From an uncultured Oscillospiraceae bacterium (GTDB lineage Bacteria; Bacillota_A; Clostridia; Oscillospirales; Acutalibacteraceae), in assembly GCA_910587995.1 (NCBI GenBank), contig CAJUNS010000008.1, positions 1 through 64,000 of the forward strand: a stretch of 64,000 nt of DNA, read 5' to 3'. Numbering within the stretch: the stretch's first letter is position 1; each line of letters starts with the position of its first letter. Below, piece by piece: positions 24,358-33,381 of the stretch. A program made the translations under genes and the position numbers. Under the pieces are notes generated by a model, which was not told where the DNA came from, searched no databases, and saw only the letters and a list, made by a program, of their open reading frames with translations.

Positions 24358-25911
24358 TTAGAACCATTCCTCTTCCTGGTCCAGCTTCCGCAGGCCCTCC
24401 CGGGTCAGCTGGTAGACAGCCTCCCCCACCTCCCGGATGAACTTCCGGTCGTGGGACACGCTGATGACGCAGCCGCCAAAGCTTTGCAGCATCTCCCGAA
24501 TCACCGGGCCGGAAAGGGGGCTGAAGTTGCGGGTGGGCTCATCCAGCACCAGCACATTGTTCCGGTCCAGAATCATCTTCAAAAAGAACAGCTTGGCCTT
24601 TTGCCCTCCCGAAAGCCCGGCGATGCTGTGCCCGCACTCTTCGGGAGTGTACTTCATGCTGCCCAGGTAGGTCTTGGCCTGGGTCAGCAGGGCCTTTTCG
24701 CCGGACTGGGCCAAAAATTCCACCGGGGTCAGGGTTTGGTCCACGGTTTCGGCGTAATCCTGGGGCATATAGGCGGCCTTCAAGTCCGGGCGGGCCAGCA
24801 GTTCTCCGGCGATGTGCCGCAGCAGGGTGGTTTTGCCCACACCGTTTTTGCCCACAATGCACACATGCTCTGGCCCCCGCAGGTGAAGGCTCAGGTGTTC
24901 CGCCAAGGTGGACCCGTCCGCCGCGGCCAGCCGGGGGAGTTCCAGATCCAGCACAGGCTTGCCCATAGGCAGGGCCAGCTTTTCATCGAAGCCCACCAGA
25001 ATGGCCTCCTCTGTGTCGGGAAACTCGGTCATGCCGTCCCGCTCCCGGTCAAAGCGGTGCTCCATGGACTTGACGGACTTCATCTTCTTTTTCAGCAGCC
25101 GCCCGCCGCTGGGGTTGGCCCGGGAGATGACATTCAGCTCGTGCTGCACCCGCTGCTCAATCTGCCGCAGCTTTTCCTGGCGCTTGCGGTCCTCTTCCCG
25201 CTCCTTTCTGGCGTTTTGGGCCTGCTTATCAAAGCGCTGCAAGCGTTCCTCCACATACTGGCGGTAGCCCATTTTTGCCACGGTCCAGCGGGGCAGGGTT
25301 TTGCGGCGCAGCTGTTCCAGATGCAAAATGACGTTGGCGGCGTTTTCCAGCAGCACCTCGTCGTGGGAGATAAACAGCACCGGCTGGGGGCAGGTGCGGA
25401 TGAAGGCTTCCAGCCACTCCAGGGTCTCCACATCCAGGTCGTTGCTGGGCTCGTCCAGCAGGTAGGCGTCCGGGCGGCGCAGAGCCAGCAGAGCCATGCG
25501 CAGCTTCACCTTTTCCCCGCCAGAGAGGCTGGCCATAGGCCGGTCCGTATAGAAGAGCTCCACCGGCAGGCCCAGCTCCGCCGCGGCGGAGGCCAGCTCT
25601 TTGGGGCTGGCCTCCAGAAAGGCCGGGTTCGCACAGCAAAATTCATAGCCGGTCTGCCGGGCGGCCTCTGGGTCCACCTCTTGGGAGAGGTAGCCCAGCA
25701 GCATGCCGTCTTTTTGTATTACGCCGGACCAGTCGGCATAGCCCGCAACCAGGGCCTCGTCGTAAATAAGCTTAAGCAGGGTGGACTTGCCATCCCCTTC
25801 CTCGCCAATGATGGCGGTTTTGTCGCCGGGGTTTAGGGCAAAGGTAAAATCTTGCAGCAGGGTGCGCAGGTCCTTGCGCATGGTAACGGAAAGTCCTCGA
25901 ATTTGCAGCAT
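24358..25911 (-). CDS. ABC-F ATPase, antibiotic-resistance (ribosome protection) type
   Basis: 517 aa with no membrane segments. Two ABC domains: Walker A GEEGDGKST and GKNGVGKTT; signatures SLSGGEK and GLSGGQK; Walker B LLDEPSNDLD and VLDEPTRNFSPLS. A long charged coiled-coil interdomain linker spans about residues 215-285. The NFSPLS ending of the second Walker B is a feature I associate with ARE-type ABC-F factors that eject lincosamide, pleuromutilin or streptogramin drugs from ribosomes. The drug range cannot be read from sequence. The leader (25,912-26,150) suggests inducible expression. Confidence 0.88.
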   Translation of the reverse strand: MLQIRGLSVTMRKDLRTLLQDFTFALNPGDKTAIIGEEGDGKSTLLKLIYDEALVAGYADWSGVIQKDGMLLGYLSQEVDPEAARQTGYEFCCANPAFLEASPKELASAAAELGLPVELFYTDRPMASLSGGEKVKLRMALLALRRPDAYLLDEPSNDLDVETLEWLEAFIRTCPQPVLFISHDEVLLENAANVILHLEQLRRKTLPRWTVAKMGYRQYVEERLQRFDKQAQNARKEREEDRKRQEKLRQIEQRVQHELNVISRANPSGGRLLKKKMKSVKSMEHRFDRERDGMTEFPDTEEAILVGFDEKLALPMGKPVLDLELPRLAAADGSTLAEHLSLHLRGPEHVCIVGKNGVGKTTLLRHIAGELLARPDLKAAYMPQDYAETVDQTLTPVEFLAQSGEKALLTQAKTYLGSMKYTPEECGHSIAGLSGGQKAKLFFLKMILDRNNVLVLDEPTRNFSPLSGPVIREMLQSFGGCVISVSHDRKFIREVGEAVYQLTREGLRKLDQEEEWF

Positions 25912-25989
25912 AAAAAATACGCCTCCTCACAGGCCGGGCCGGGAGAACGCGCGCGGACCGTCCCGGGCAGGCGGGAGGGCCAGTAAAAA

Positions 25990-26059
25990 AAGAGCAAAAC
26001 AAAAAGACGCGCATAAGCCCGAAAACCGGCAAAAAATCCGCTCTTGGGAGAAAACTCCC
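25990..26059 (-). promoter_or_regulatory. Possible attenuator in the ABC-F leader
   Basis: On the minus strand a GGGAGTTTTCTCCC hairpin (26,046-26,059) is followed by an AAGAGC/GCTCTT pairing that runs into seven T residues (25,985-25,991). The long loop makes the second stem weak, so this is a candidate only. Confidence 0.35.
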
Positions 26060-26110
26060 CCAAAGCTGGTGTTTCCTGGTTTTCCTGATACCCGAGAAAA
26101 CGGGTGGAGC

Positions 26111-26122
26111 TTATGCTAACAT
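26111..26122 (-). CDS. Three-codon leader ORF (M-L-A) upstream of ABC-F
   Basis: ATG TTA GCA TAA follows GAGGTG by 5 nt and lies about 25 nt downstream of the predicted transcription start. Several ARE ABC-F genes are controlled by stalling on very short upstream ORFs. Translation of this one is inferred from its placement. Confidence 0.5.
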   Translation of the reverse strand: MLA

Positions 26123-26151
26123 CTTTTCACCTCGCATTATAATGTGGGCCT

Positions 26152-26180
26152 ATTATAGCGCAAAAGGAGAGGGTTGTCAA
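26152..26180 (-). promoter_or_regulatory. Perfect-consensus sigma-A promoter for the ABC-F gene
   Basis: Minus strand TTGACA (26175-26180), 17-bp spacer, TATAAT (26152-26157). Expected start near 26,145 gives a leader of about 235 nt, long for a gene with no other leader function. Confidence 0.88.
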
Positions 26181-26302
26181 GAGGATTTTCGCAAGGGGAA
26201 GAGGAGTAAAGGGTTTAAGGTTAAATTTAAAAAATGTCTGCTTAAGGGCAGAGAGGCTTCCCTAATTTAGTCTTTGACAAAAAGGGGGAAGACTTGAAAA
26301 TA

Positions 26303-26343
26303 GCGGTGACCCATGTGTTTACGGACGAGCCGGCCAGAGGCTA
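26303..26343 (+). pseudogene. Relic of a spoIVB C-terminal coding segment
   Basis: 41 nt match the minus strand of the intact spoIVB (39,633-39,673) with one mismatch. Read in the matching frame it gives AVTHVFTDEPARGY, against AVTHVFTDDPARGY in SpoIVB. No other part of the gene is recognisable around it. GGGGGA and a TTG lie just upstream, so translation of a short peptide is formally possible but unlikely to matter. Confidence 0.7.
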
Positions 26344-26355
26344 TAACATCCGCCG

Positions 26356-26397
26356 CAAAGAGAACCGGACGTCCGAAAGGGCCTCCGGTTCTCTTTG
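26356..26397. terminator. 14-bp perfect hairpin next to the spoIVB relic
   Basis: CAAAGAGAACCGGA pairs exactly with TCCGGTTCTCTTTG over a 14-nt loop. No U-tract follows on either strand, so a termination role is unsure. Confidence 0.4.
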
Positions 26398-26718
26398 TGC
26401 CGGGGCAAAAGCCTCTTCTGTGCCTGGAAGCCGGACCTCCGGGCGAAAGGACAAAGACCCTGGGGAGGCTTGAAATTTCATCCGACGCGCCCGCAAGCTC
26501 TGCCAGCCGGAGGGACGAAAGGAAAAATTGCGGATTTAATACTTTTTAAACTCCCCCAATGATAAATATAGGAGGGAGGAAAAACGGCGTACATAGCCCA
26601 AAAAACAGGGCCGCCCGCGCCTCCACCGGCCGCTTTTTCCGGCCTTGCCCAAAACAACTAGTGGTTTTTTACCAAAAACTTAGAAGATACCCACCATATA
26701 TTGTTATTGCCCGGTGTG

Positions 26719-26747
26719 TTGATTTTTTGGTCGAAAAATGGTATCAT
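26719..26747 (+). promoter_or_regulatory. Sigma-A promoter for the activase operon
   Basis: TTGATT (26719-26724), 17-bp spacer, TATCAT (26742-26747), about 100 nt upstream of the ATG at 26857. Confidence 0.65.
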
Positions 26748-26856
26748 TGCACTAGTTCCATTTATTTAAGAGACGGATGAAACGGATCATTCGAAAAAGA
26801 GCGCGGCTGACGCGGGCCCTTTGCGCCGCCCGGAGAAAGGAAGTTACCAGATAGCT

Positions 26857-29775
26857 ATGAGAATCGGTTTGGACGTGGGCTCCACCACTCTAAAATGCGT
26901 GGTCTACGAGGGGGAGTCTCTGGTCTTTCAGGAGTACGAGCGGCATCTTTCCCAGGTCGCCGAAAAGGCCTCGGAGATGCTCCGCCGGGTGATGGAGCGT
27001 TTCCCTGGGGAAAAACGGGCCAAGCTCTGCGTCTCCGGCTCGGCTGGCATGGGCCTCTCGGAGGACCTGGGCATTCCCTTTGTCCAGGAGGTGTACGCCA
27101 CCCGCACCGCGGTAAAAAAATACCTGCCCCAGGCGGACGTGGTGGTGGAGCTGGGCGGCGAGGACGCCAAAATTCTCTTCCTCTCCGGCTCTATGGAGGT
27201 GCGGATGAACGGTTCCTGCGCTGGCGGCACGGGGGCTTTTATCGACCAAATGGCCACCCTGCTGGACATGACCCCCGGGGAGCTGGACCAAACCGCCGCC
27301 CAAAGCCAGCGGACCTACAGCATCGCCTCCCGCTGCGGGGTGTTCGCCAAATCCGACATCCAGGCCCTGCTGAACCAGGGCGCCCAAAAGGACGATGTAG
27401 CCGCCAGCATTTTGCTGGCCGTGGTGAATCAGACCATCGCCGGGCTGGCCCAGGGCCGGGAAATTGCCGGAAACGTGGTGTACCTGGGCGGGCCCCTTAC
27501 CTTTCTGCCCCAGCTGCGCAGGGCCTTTGACAGCGTGCTGGGTCTCTCCGGCCACTGCCCGGAAAACTCCCTATACTATGTGGCGGCGGGGGCCGCCCTT
27601 TCGGAGGACAGCCAGGAGTTTGCGCTGCGGGCGGTCACGGAAAAAATTCGAAACTACAGCTCCAGCCACAACTACCAAAGCGGCCAGGCTCTTTTTGCCA
27701 GCGCCGGGGAGTATGAGGAATTCACCGCCCGCCACCAGCGGGACAGCGTGCCCACCGGGGCCCCGCTGAAGCGGGACCGGGCCGCCTATGTGGGCGTGGA
27801 CGCGGGTTCCACCACCCTAAAGGCCGTGGCCATCAACAGCGCCGGGGAAATTGTGTGCTCCCGGTACCTGCCCAACAACGGCAACCCGGTGCCCCTGGTG
27901 CTGGAATTTTTACAGGACCTCTACCGGGACTATCCCGGCATTCAGATTGTGGGCTCGGCCTCCACAGGCTATGGGGAGGAAATCATTAAGAACGCCTTTG
28001 GCCTGGATTTTGGCATTGTGGAAACCATGGCCCACTTTACCGCCGCCCGGAAGTTCCAGCCGGATGTGGACTTCATCATTGACATTGGCGGCCAGGACAT
28101 TAAATGCTTTAAAATAAAGAACGGGGCCATTGACAATATTTTCTTAAACGAGGCCTGTTCCTCGGGCTGCGGCTCCTTTTTGCAGACCTTCGCCGGAGCT
28201 TTGGGCTACAGCATGCACGACTTCGCCCAGCAGGGGCTTTTCGCCAAGGACCCTGTGGATTTGGGCTCCCGCTGCACGGTGTTTATGAATTCCTCGGTGA
28301 AGCAGGCCCAGAAGGACGGCGCGTCGCTGGGCAGCATTTCCGCCGGGCTCTCTATGAGCGTGGTGAAGAATGCCCTGTACAAGGTCATCCGGGTCACCGA
28401 CGCAAAAAGCCTGGGCCGGCACATTGTGGTCCAGGGGGGCACCTTCCTAAACGACGCGGTGCTGCGGGCCTTTGAGCAGGAGATCGGCCAAACCGTCACC
28501 CGGCCCTCTGTGGCGGGGCTGATGGGGGCCTATGGCGCGGCTCTTTACGCCAAAGAGCGCCAGGACCAGACGGGCGGAACCCAAAGCGGCGTTCTAAAGC
28601 CCCAGGAGCTGGCGGGCTTCCGGCATGAGGTGAAGTCCGTGAACTGCGGCGGCTGCCAGAACCACTGCCGCCTGACAGTGAACACCTTCGCAAACGGCGG
28701 CAAATACATTGCGGGCAACCGCTGCGACAAGCCCCTGCAAAAGCACAGCCCCACCGCAAAGTATAATCTTTACGACTATAAAAAGTCTTTGCTGGCCTCT
28801 TACCCGCCCTGCGGGGGAAAGCGGGGCGTCATCGGCATACCCATGGGGCTGAACCTGTTTGAGCTTTACCCCTTCTGGCACACCTTTTTCACCCGCCTGG
28901 GCTTTGGCGTAGCCGCCTCCCCGGCCTCGGACCGCACCCTGTACCTAAAGGGCCAGCACACCATCCCCTCGGACACCGTGTGCTACCCGGCCAAGCTGAT
29001 GCACGGGCACATTGAGGCCCTGCTGGAGCAGAAGCCCGACGCGATTTTCTACCCCTGCATGAGCTACAACTTTGACGAGGGCCTGGGGGACAACCACTAC
29101 AACTGCCCGGTGGTAGCCTATTACCCGGAGGTGCTGGACGCCAATGTGGCCGCTCTGGCGGAAACCAAATTTATTTACGACTATGTGGGCCCCCACCGGC
29201 CCAGAGACTTCCCCAAGAAGATGGCAGCCATTCTGGCCAAGTATTTTCCAGGCCTGCCCCCGCGGGAGGTAAAAGCCGCTGCCCAGGCCGCCTATGAGGA
29301 GTATGCCGCCTACATGGGGCGCGTCCGCCAAAAGGGGGAGGAGTACTTGGCATACGCCAAGGAGAACGGCCTGCCTGTGGTGGTTCTCTCCGGCCGGCCC
29401 TACCATTTGGACCCGGAGATCAACCACGGCATTGACAAGCTCATCTGCGAATGCGGCGCGGTGGTGGTCAGCGAGGACTCGGTGAGCCATTTGGTGGAAA
29501 AATTCTCCACCGGGGTGCTCAACCAATGGACCTACCACGCCCGCCTGTACGCCGCGGCCCAGTTTGTGGCCCAAAGCCAAGATCCCCGGCTGAACCTGGT
29601 GCAGCTGGTGAGCTTCGGCTGCGGGGTGGACGCCATCACCGGCGACGAGGTCCGGTCCATTTTGGAGGCTGGGGGGAAAATCTACACCCAAATCAAAATC
29701 GACGAGATCACCAACCTGGGCGCGGTGCGCATCCGGCTGCGGAGCCTGTTCGCGGCTTTGGGGCTGGGAGAGTAA
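26857..29775 (+). CDS. Double-domain 2-hydroxyacyl-CoA dehydratase activase
   Basis: 972 aa from ATG 26857 (GGAGAAAGGAAG lies rather far upstream). Two BadF/BcrA-type ASKHA ATPase domains, each opening with DVGSTTLK or DAGSTTLK. Each carries the cysteine pair that would hold a [4Fe-4S] cluster: NGSCAGGTG with SRCGVF, and NEACSSGCG with SRCTVF. The C-terminal third has further cysteine-rich segments (VNCGGCQNHCR and PCMSYN). Activases use ATP to drive an electron into 2-hydroxyacyl-CoA dehydratases. In many Clostridia this protein continues into the next gene's product as one ~1,400-aa chain; here they are separate. Confidence 0.88.
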   Translation: MRIGLDVGSTTLKCVVYEGESLVFQEYERHLSQVAEKASEMLRRVMERFPGEKRAKLCVSGSAGMGLSEDLGIPFVQEVYATRTAVKKYLPQADVVVELGGEDAKILFLSGSMEVRMNGSCAGGTGAFIDQMATLLDMTPGELDQTAAQSQRTYSIASRCGVFAKSDIQALLNQGAQKDDVAASILLAVVNQTIAGLAQGREIAGNVVYLGGPLTFLPQLRRAFDSVLGLSGHCPENSLYYVAAGAALSEDSQEFALRAVTEKIRNYSSSHNYQSGQALFASAGEYEEFTARHQRDSVPTGAPLKRDRAAYVGVDAGSTTLKAVAINSAGEIVCSRYLPNNGNPVPLVLEFLQDLYRDYPGIQIVGSASTGYGEEIIKNAFGLDFGIVETMAHFTAARKFQPDVDFIIDIGGQDIKCFKIKNGAIDNIFLNEACSSGCGSFLQTFAGALGYSMHDFAQQGLFAKDPVDLGSRCTVFMNSSVKQAQKDGASLGSISAGLSMSVVKNALYKVIRVTDAKSLGRHIVVQGGTFLNDAVLRAFEQEIGQTVTRPSVAGLMGAYGAALYAKERQDQTGGTQSGVLKPQELAGFRHEVKSVNCGGCQNHCRLTVNTFANGGKYIAGNRCDKPLQKHSPTAKYNLYDYKKSLLASYPPCGGKRGVIGIPMGLNLFELYPFWHTFFTRLGFGVAASPASDRTLYLKGQHTIPSDTVCYPAKLMHGHIEALLEQKPDAIFYPCMSYNFDEGLGDNHYNCPVVAYYPEVLDANVAALAETKFIYDYVGPHRPRDFPKKMAAILAKYFPGLPPREVKAAAQAAYEEYAAYMGRVRQKGEEYLAYAKENGLPVVVLSGRPYHLDPEINHGIDKLICECGAVVVSEDSVSHLVEKFSTGVLNQWTYHARLYAAAQFVAQSQDPRLNLVQLVSFGCGVDAITGDEVRSILEAGGKIYTQIKIDEITNLGAVRIRLRSLFAALGLGE

Positions 29776-29850
29776 CGGCCCGGGGGCAGCTTCCACGCCC
29801 CCCGCGCCCGCCCGAATCATCCTGATACCACGCAAGAAAAGGGGGACCCT

Positions 29851-31098
<1,248 letters not shown>

Positions 31099-31111
31099 CA
31101 AGGAGGTCCCC

Positions 31112-32473
31112 ATGCACAAAAAGCTGGCCCTTTTGCTCTCGCTGTTTCTGCTGGTGACGGAGATTCCCAGCTGCTCCTTCACCGGCCTTTCGGCCCAAAA
31201 CCTGATGACCGCCCCCAAGGCCAACGCCGACCAGCAGGCCATCTACCGCCAGCTGCAAGGGACGCAGACCGATGTGAATTTTGTGTACCCCCGCAACGGC
31301 AGCTACCGCTCCGCCATTATTATGGAGGACTTTACCGGCAACGGCGTGGAGGACGCCATTGGCTTTCACTCGGTGGAAAACAGCACCGGGGTGGGGGTGC
31401 AGTTTTTGGTGAAGGAGGAGGGGCGCTGGCTGGCCGCCGCCGCTTTTCAGAACGTGGCCACCCAGGTGGACCGGGTGTGCTTTGCCAACCTGGCCGGCGG
31501 GCGCAAGGCGGTGCTCATCGGCTGGGGCAGCACCGCCGGGGCTACCGGGCGCACGGCCGAGCTTAAGGCCTATGTGTGCGACGGGCGGGACGTGGAGGAA
31601 TACAGCCTGGGCAACTATGGCGAGATGGCCCTGACGGATTTTAACGGGGACGGCGTCCATGAGGTGTTCACCATTGACAAGTACATTCCCGCCGAGGAGG
31701 ACGGTTCCGAGCCCTCGCCGGCCATGGCCCGGCTCTTTCTCTTCCGCCAGGACGAGCCCTACCAGATGACCTACTGTCAGGCGGACAACGACATCTCCAA
31801 CTACTCCTCCGTGTCCTTTGGCCAGCTCAACGCCCAAAGCCCGGCGGTGGTGGTGGATGGCTCTACCGCCAGCGGCATAACCACCACCCAGATCTTCCGG
31901 TTGGAGGGCCTTGCCATGAAGAGCCTGCCGGACAATGTGAACCAGGAGGACTATGTGAACCCCTTTGCCCGGCCCTCGGGCGCCTCCTTCAGCGCCCAGG
32001 ACATAAACGGGGACGGGTATTTGGAGTTTCCGGCGGTCTCCCTGCTGCCCGGCCTGTCCGGCCAGGCGGAGCTGGATTCCACCAGCTACCTGGTGGAATG
32101 GCAGGCCATTACCGGGTCCATGGGGTTTCAGCCTGTGCTGCGCGCCCTGATGAACACCCGGGAAAACTACTGGTTCCGCCTGCCCTTCCCGCTGCAGGGG
32201 CGGGTCTGCGCGGTAAACGACCCCAAGCTGCGCACTGTGACCTACACCCAGGTCATCCCTGGCGAGGATGGCAGCGAGCTGCTGGGGAGCACCCTGTTTT
32301 CCATCCGGGTGTTTACCCTGTCCTCCTGGGAGAGCCGGGGGGAGACCAGCGGCTACACCCGCCTGGCCGGGCAGAACGACTCGGTGTACGGCATTCAGAT
32401 TCTGACCAAGGACCAGGAGCTGCGGCGCTATGTGGAGGACATTGCCAAGGGCTTTCAGCTTATGGCGGAGTAG
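31112..32473 (+). CDS. Putative lipoprotein with FG-GAP/VCBS-like repeats
   Basis: 453 aa. A signal peptide of about 20 residues ends in EIPSC, a plausible though imperfect lipobox. The mature protein has Asp-rich turns (EDFTGNGVED, TDFNGDGVHE, QDINGDGYLE) like calcium-binding blades of beta-propellers. It starts 13 nt after the preceding stop with AAGGAGG overlapping the gap, so it probably shares the transcript, though a functional link is not evident. Its stop codon lies inside the repeat at 32,471. Confidence 0.72.
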   Translation: MHKKLALLLSLFLLVTEIPSCSFTGLSAQNLMTAPKANADQQAIYRQLQGTQTDVNFVYPRNGSYRSAIIMEDFTGNGVEDAIGFHSVENSTGVGVQFLVKEEGRWLAAAAFQNVATQVDRVCFANLAGGRKAVLIGWGSTAGATGRTAELKAYVCDGRDVEEYSLGNYGEMALTDFNGDGVHEVFTIDKYIPAEEDGSEPSPAMARLFLFRQDEPYQMTYCQADNDISNYSSVSFGQLNAQSPAVVVDGSTASGITTTQIFRLEGLAMKSLPDNVNQEDYVNPFARPSGASFSAQDINGDGYLEFPAVSLLPGLSGQAELDSTSYLVEWQAITGSMGFQPVLRALMNTRENYWFRLPFPLQGRVCAVNDPKLRTVTYTQVIPGEDGSELLGSTLFSIRVFTLSSWESRGETSGYTRLAGQNDSVYGIQILTKDQELRRYVEDIAKGFQLMAE

Positions 32474-32635
32474 GGCTCGTTTGAAAAATCAAAAACACCG
32501 CCTTTGTGCCCATAAGCAGTGGCTTTCTGCGTCGAAAATCCTCGTCAATCGCGAGATTGACTTGCGGTTTTCTCCTTGAAATCGCCTCCTTTTGGTCAAA
32601 AATCCGGCATTTTCTCTATTTTCAAACAAGCCCTA
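32471..32635. repeat. MITE-like element, repeat family C
   Basis: 165 bp bounded by 17-bp inverted ends, TAGGGCTCGTTTGAAAA and TTTTCAAACAAGCCCTA, with one mismatch. An inner hairpin GTCAATC/GATTGAC is present. No ORF. It supplies the stop codon of the lipoprotein gene and occupies most of the gap to the response regulator. A diverged relative lies at 20,605-20,742. Confidence 0.7.
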
Positions 32636-32672
32636 GGCGTGGAACACACGGAAGAAAACTTGGGAGGCGCTT

Positions 32673-33377
32673 ATGAAAACAGTATTGGTGGCTGAGGACG
32701 AACAGAACATCCGGGAATTTGTGGTGATTAACCTGGAGCGGGCCGGTTATACCATCACCGAGGCGGAAACCGGCGACCAGGCCCTGGAGCTCTACGACCT
32801 GGGCGGCGGGCAGTTCGACGTGGTGATTTTGGACATTATGATGCCCGGGGAAAACGACGGTTTGGCCGTGTGCCGGGAGCTGCGCAGCCGCAACCCCTCC
32901 TTGGGCATCATCCTCCTTACGGCCAAAACCCAGGAGATGGACAAGGTAAGCGGCCTGATGATGGGCGCCGACGACTATGTCACCAAGCCCTTCTCCCCTT
33001 CGGAGCTGGTGGCCCGGGTGGACGCGGTGCACCGGCGGGTGGCCCTGGCCGCCGAGCAGAAACAGGTGGCCCGCCGAAGCGAGGTAAGCTCCGGAGAGTT
33101 TACCCTGAACCTGCGCAACCGCTCCTTCAGCAAAAGCGGGGAGCTCATTGAGCTGACCCAGGTGGAGTTTCAAATTATGGAATACTTTTTCGACAACCCG
33201 GGCCTGGCCTTGTCCCGGGGGGACATTTTGCGGCGGGTGTGGGGCCCCGGCTATGTGGGCGAGGAGAAGATTGTGGATGTGAACATCCGCCGCCTGCGCA
33301 TGAAGGTGGAAGACGAGCCCAGCAACCCCCAGCACATTATAACCGTGTGGGGCCTGGGCTACCGCTGGAAGGCCTAG
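32673..33377 (+). CDS. OmpR/PhoB-family response regulator
   Basis: 234 aa. Receiver domain (1-~120) with acidic pair AEDE, phosphoacceptor Asp in VVILDIMMPG, Thr in ILLTAKT and Lys in YVTKPFSP. C-terminal winged helix (about 140-234) with the ADEKIVDVNIRRLR-type recognition segment seen here as EEKIVDVNIRRLR. TTGGGAGG precedes ATG. Partner kinase starts 5 nt later. Confidence 0.95.
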   Translation: MKTVLVAEDEQNIREFVVINLERAGYTITEAETGDQALELYDLGGGQFDVVILDIMMPGENDGLAVCRELRSRNPSLGIILLTAKTQEMDKVSGLMMGADDYVTKPFSPSELVARVDAVHRRVALAAEQKQVARRSEVSSGEFTLNLRNRSFSKSGELIELTQVEFQIMEYFFDNPGLALSRGDILRRVWGPGYVGEEKIVDVNIRRLRMKVEDEPSNPQHIITVWGLGYRWKA

Positions 33378-33381
33378 CGGT

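Larger units (their letters stand above)
26181..26856. other. Gene-poor intergenic stretch upstream of the activase gene
   Basis: About 675 bp without a convincing gene. It holds the spoIVB-like relic (26,303-26,343), a 14-bp perfect hairpin (26,356-26,397) and, at its right end, the activase promoter. A 73-codon open frame at 26,559 has no ribosome site and looks random. Confidence 0.6.

Noticed and set aside
26559..26780. 73-codon ORF before the activase operon
   Set aside because: No ribosome site, and the region contains the activase promoter.
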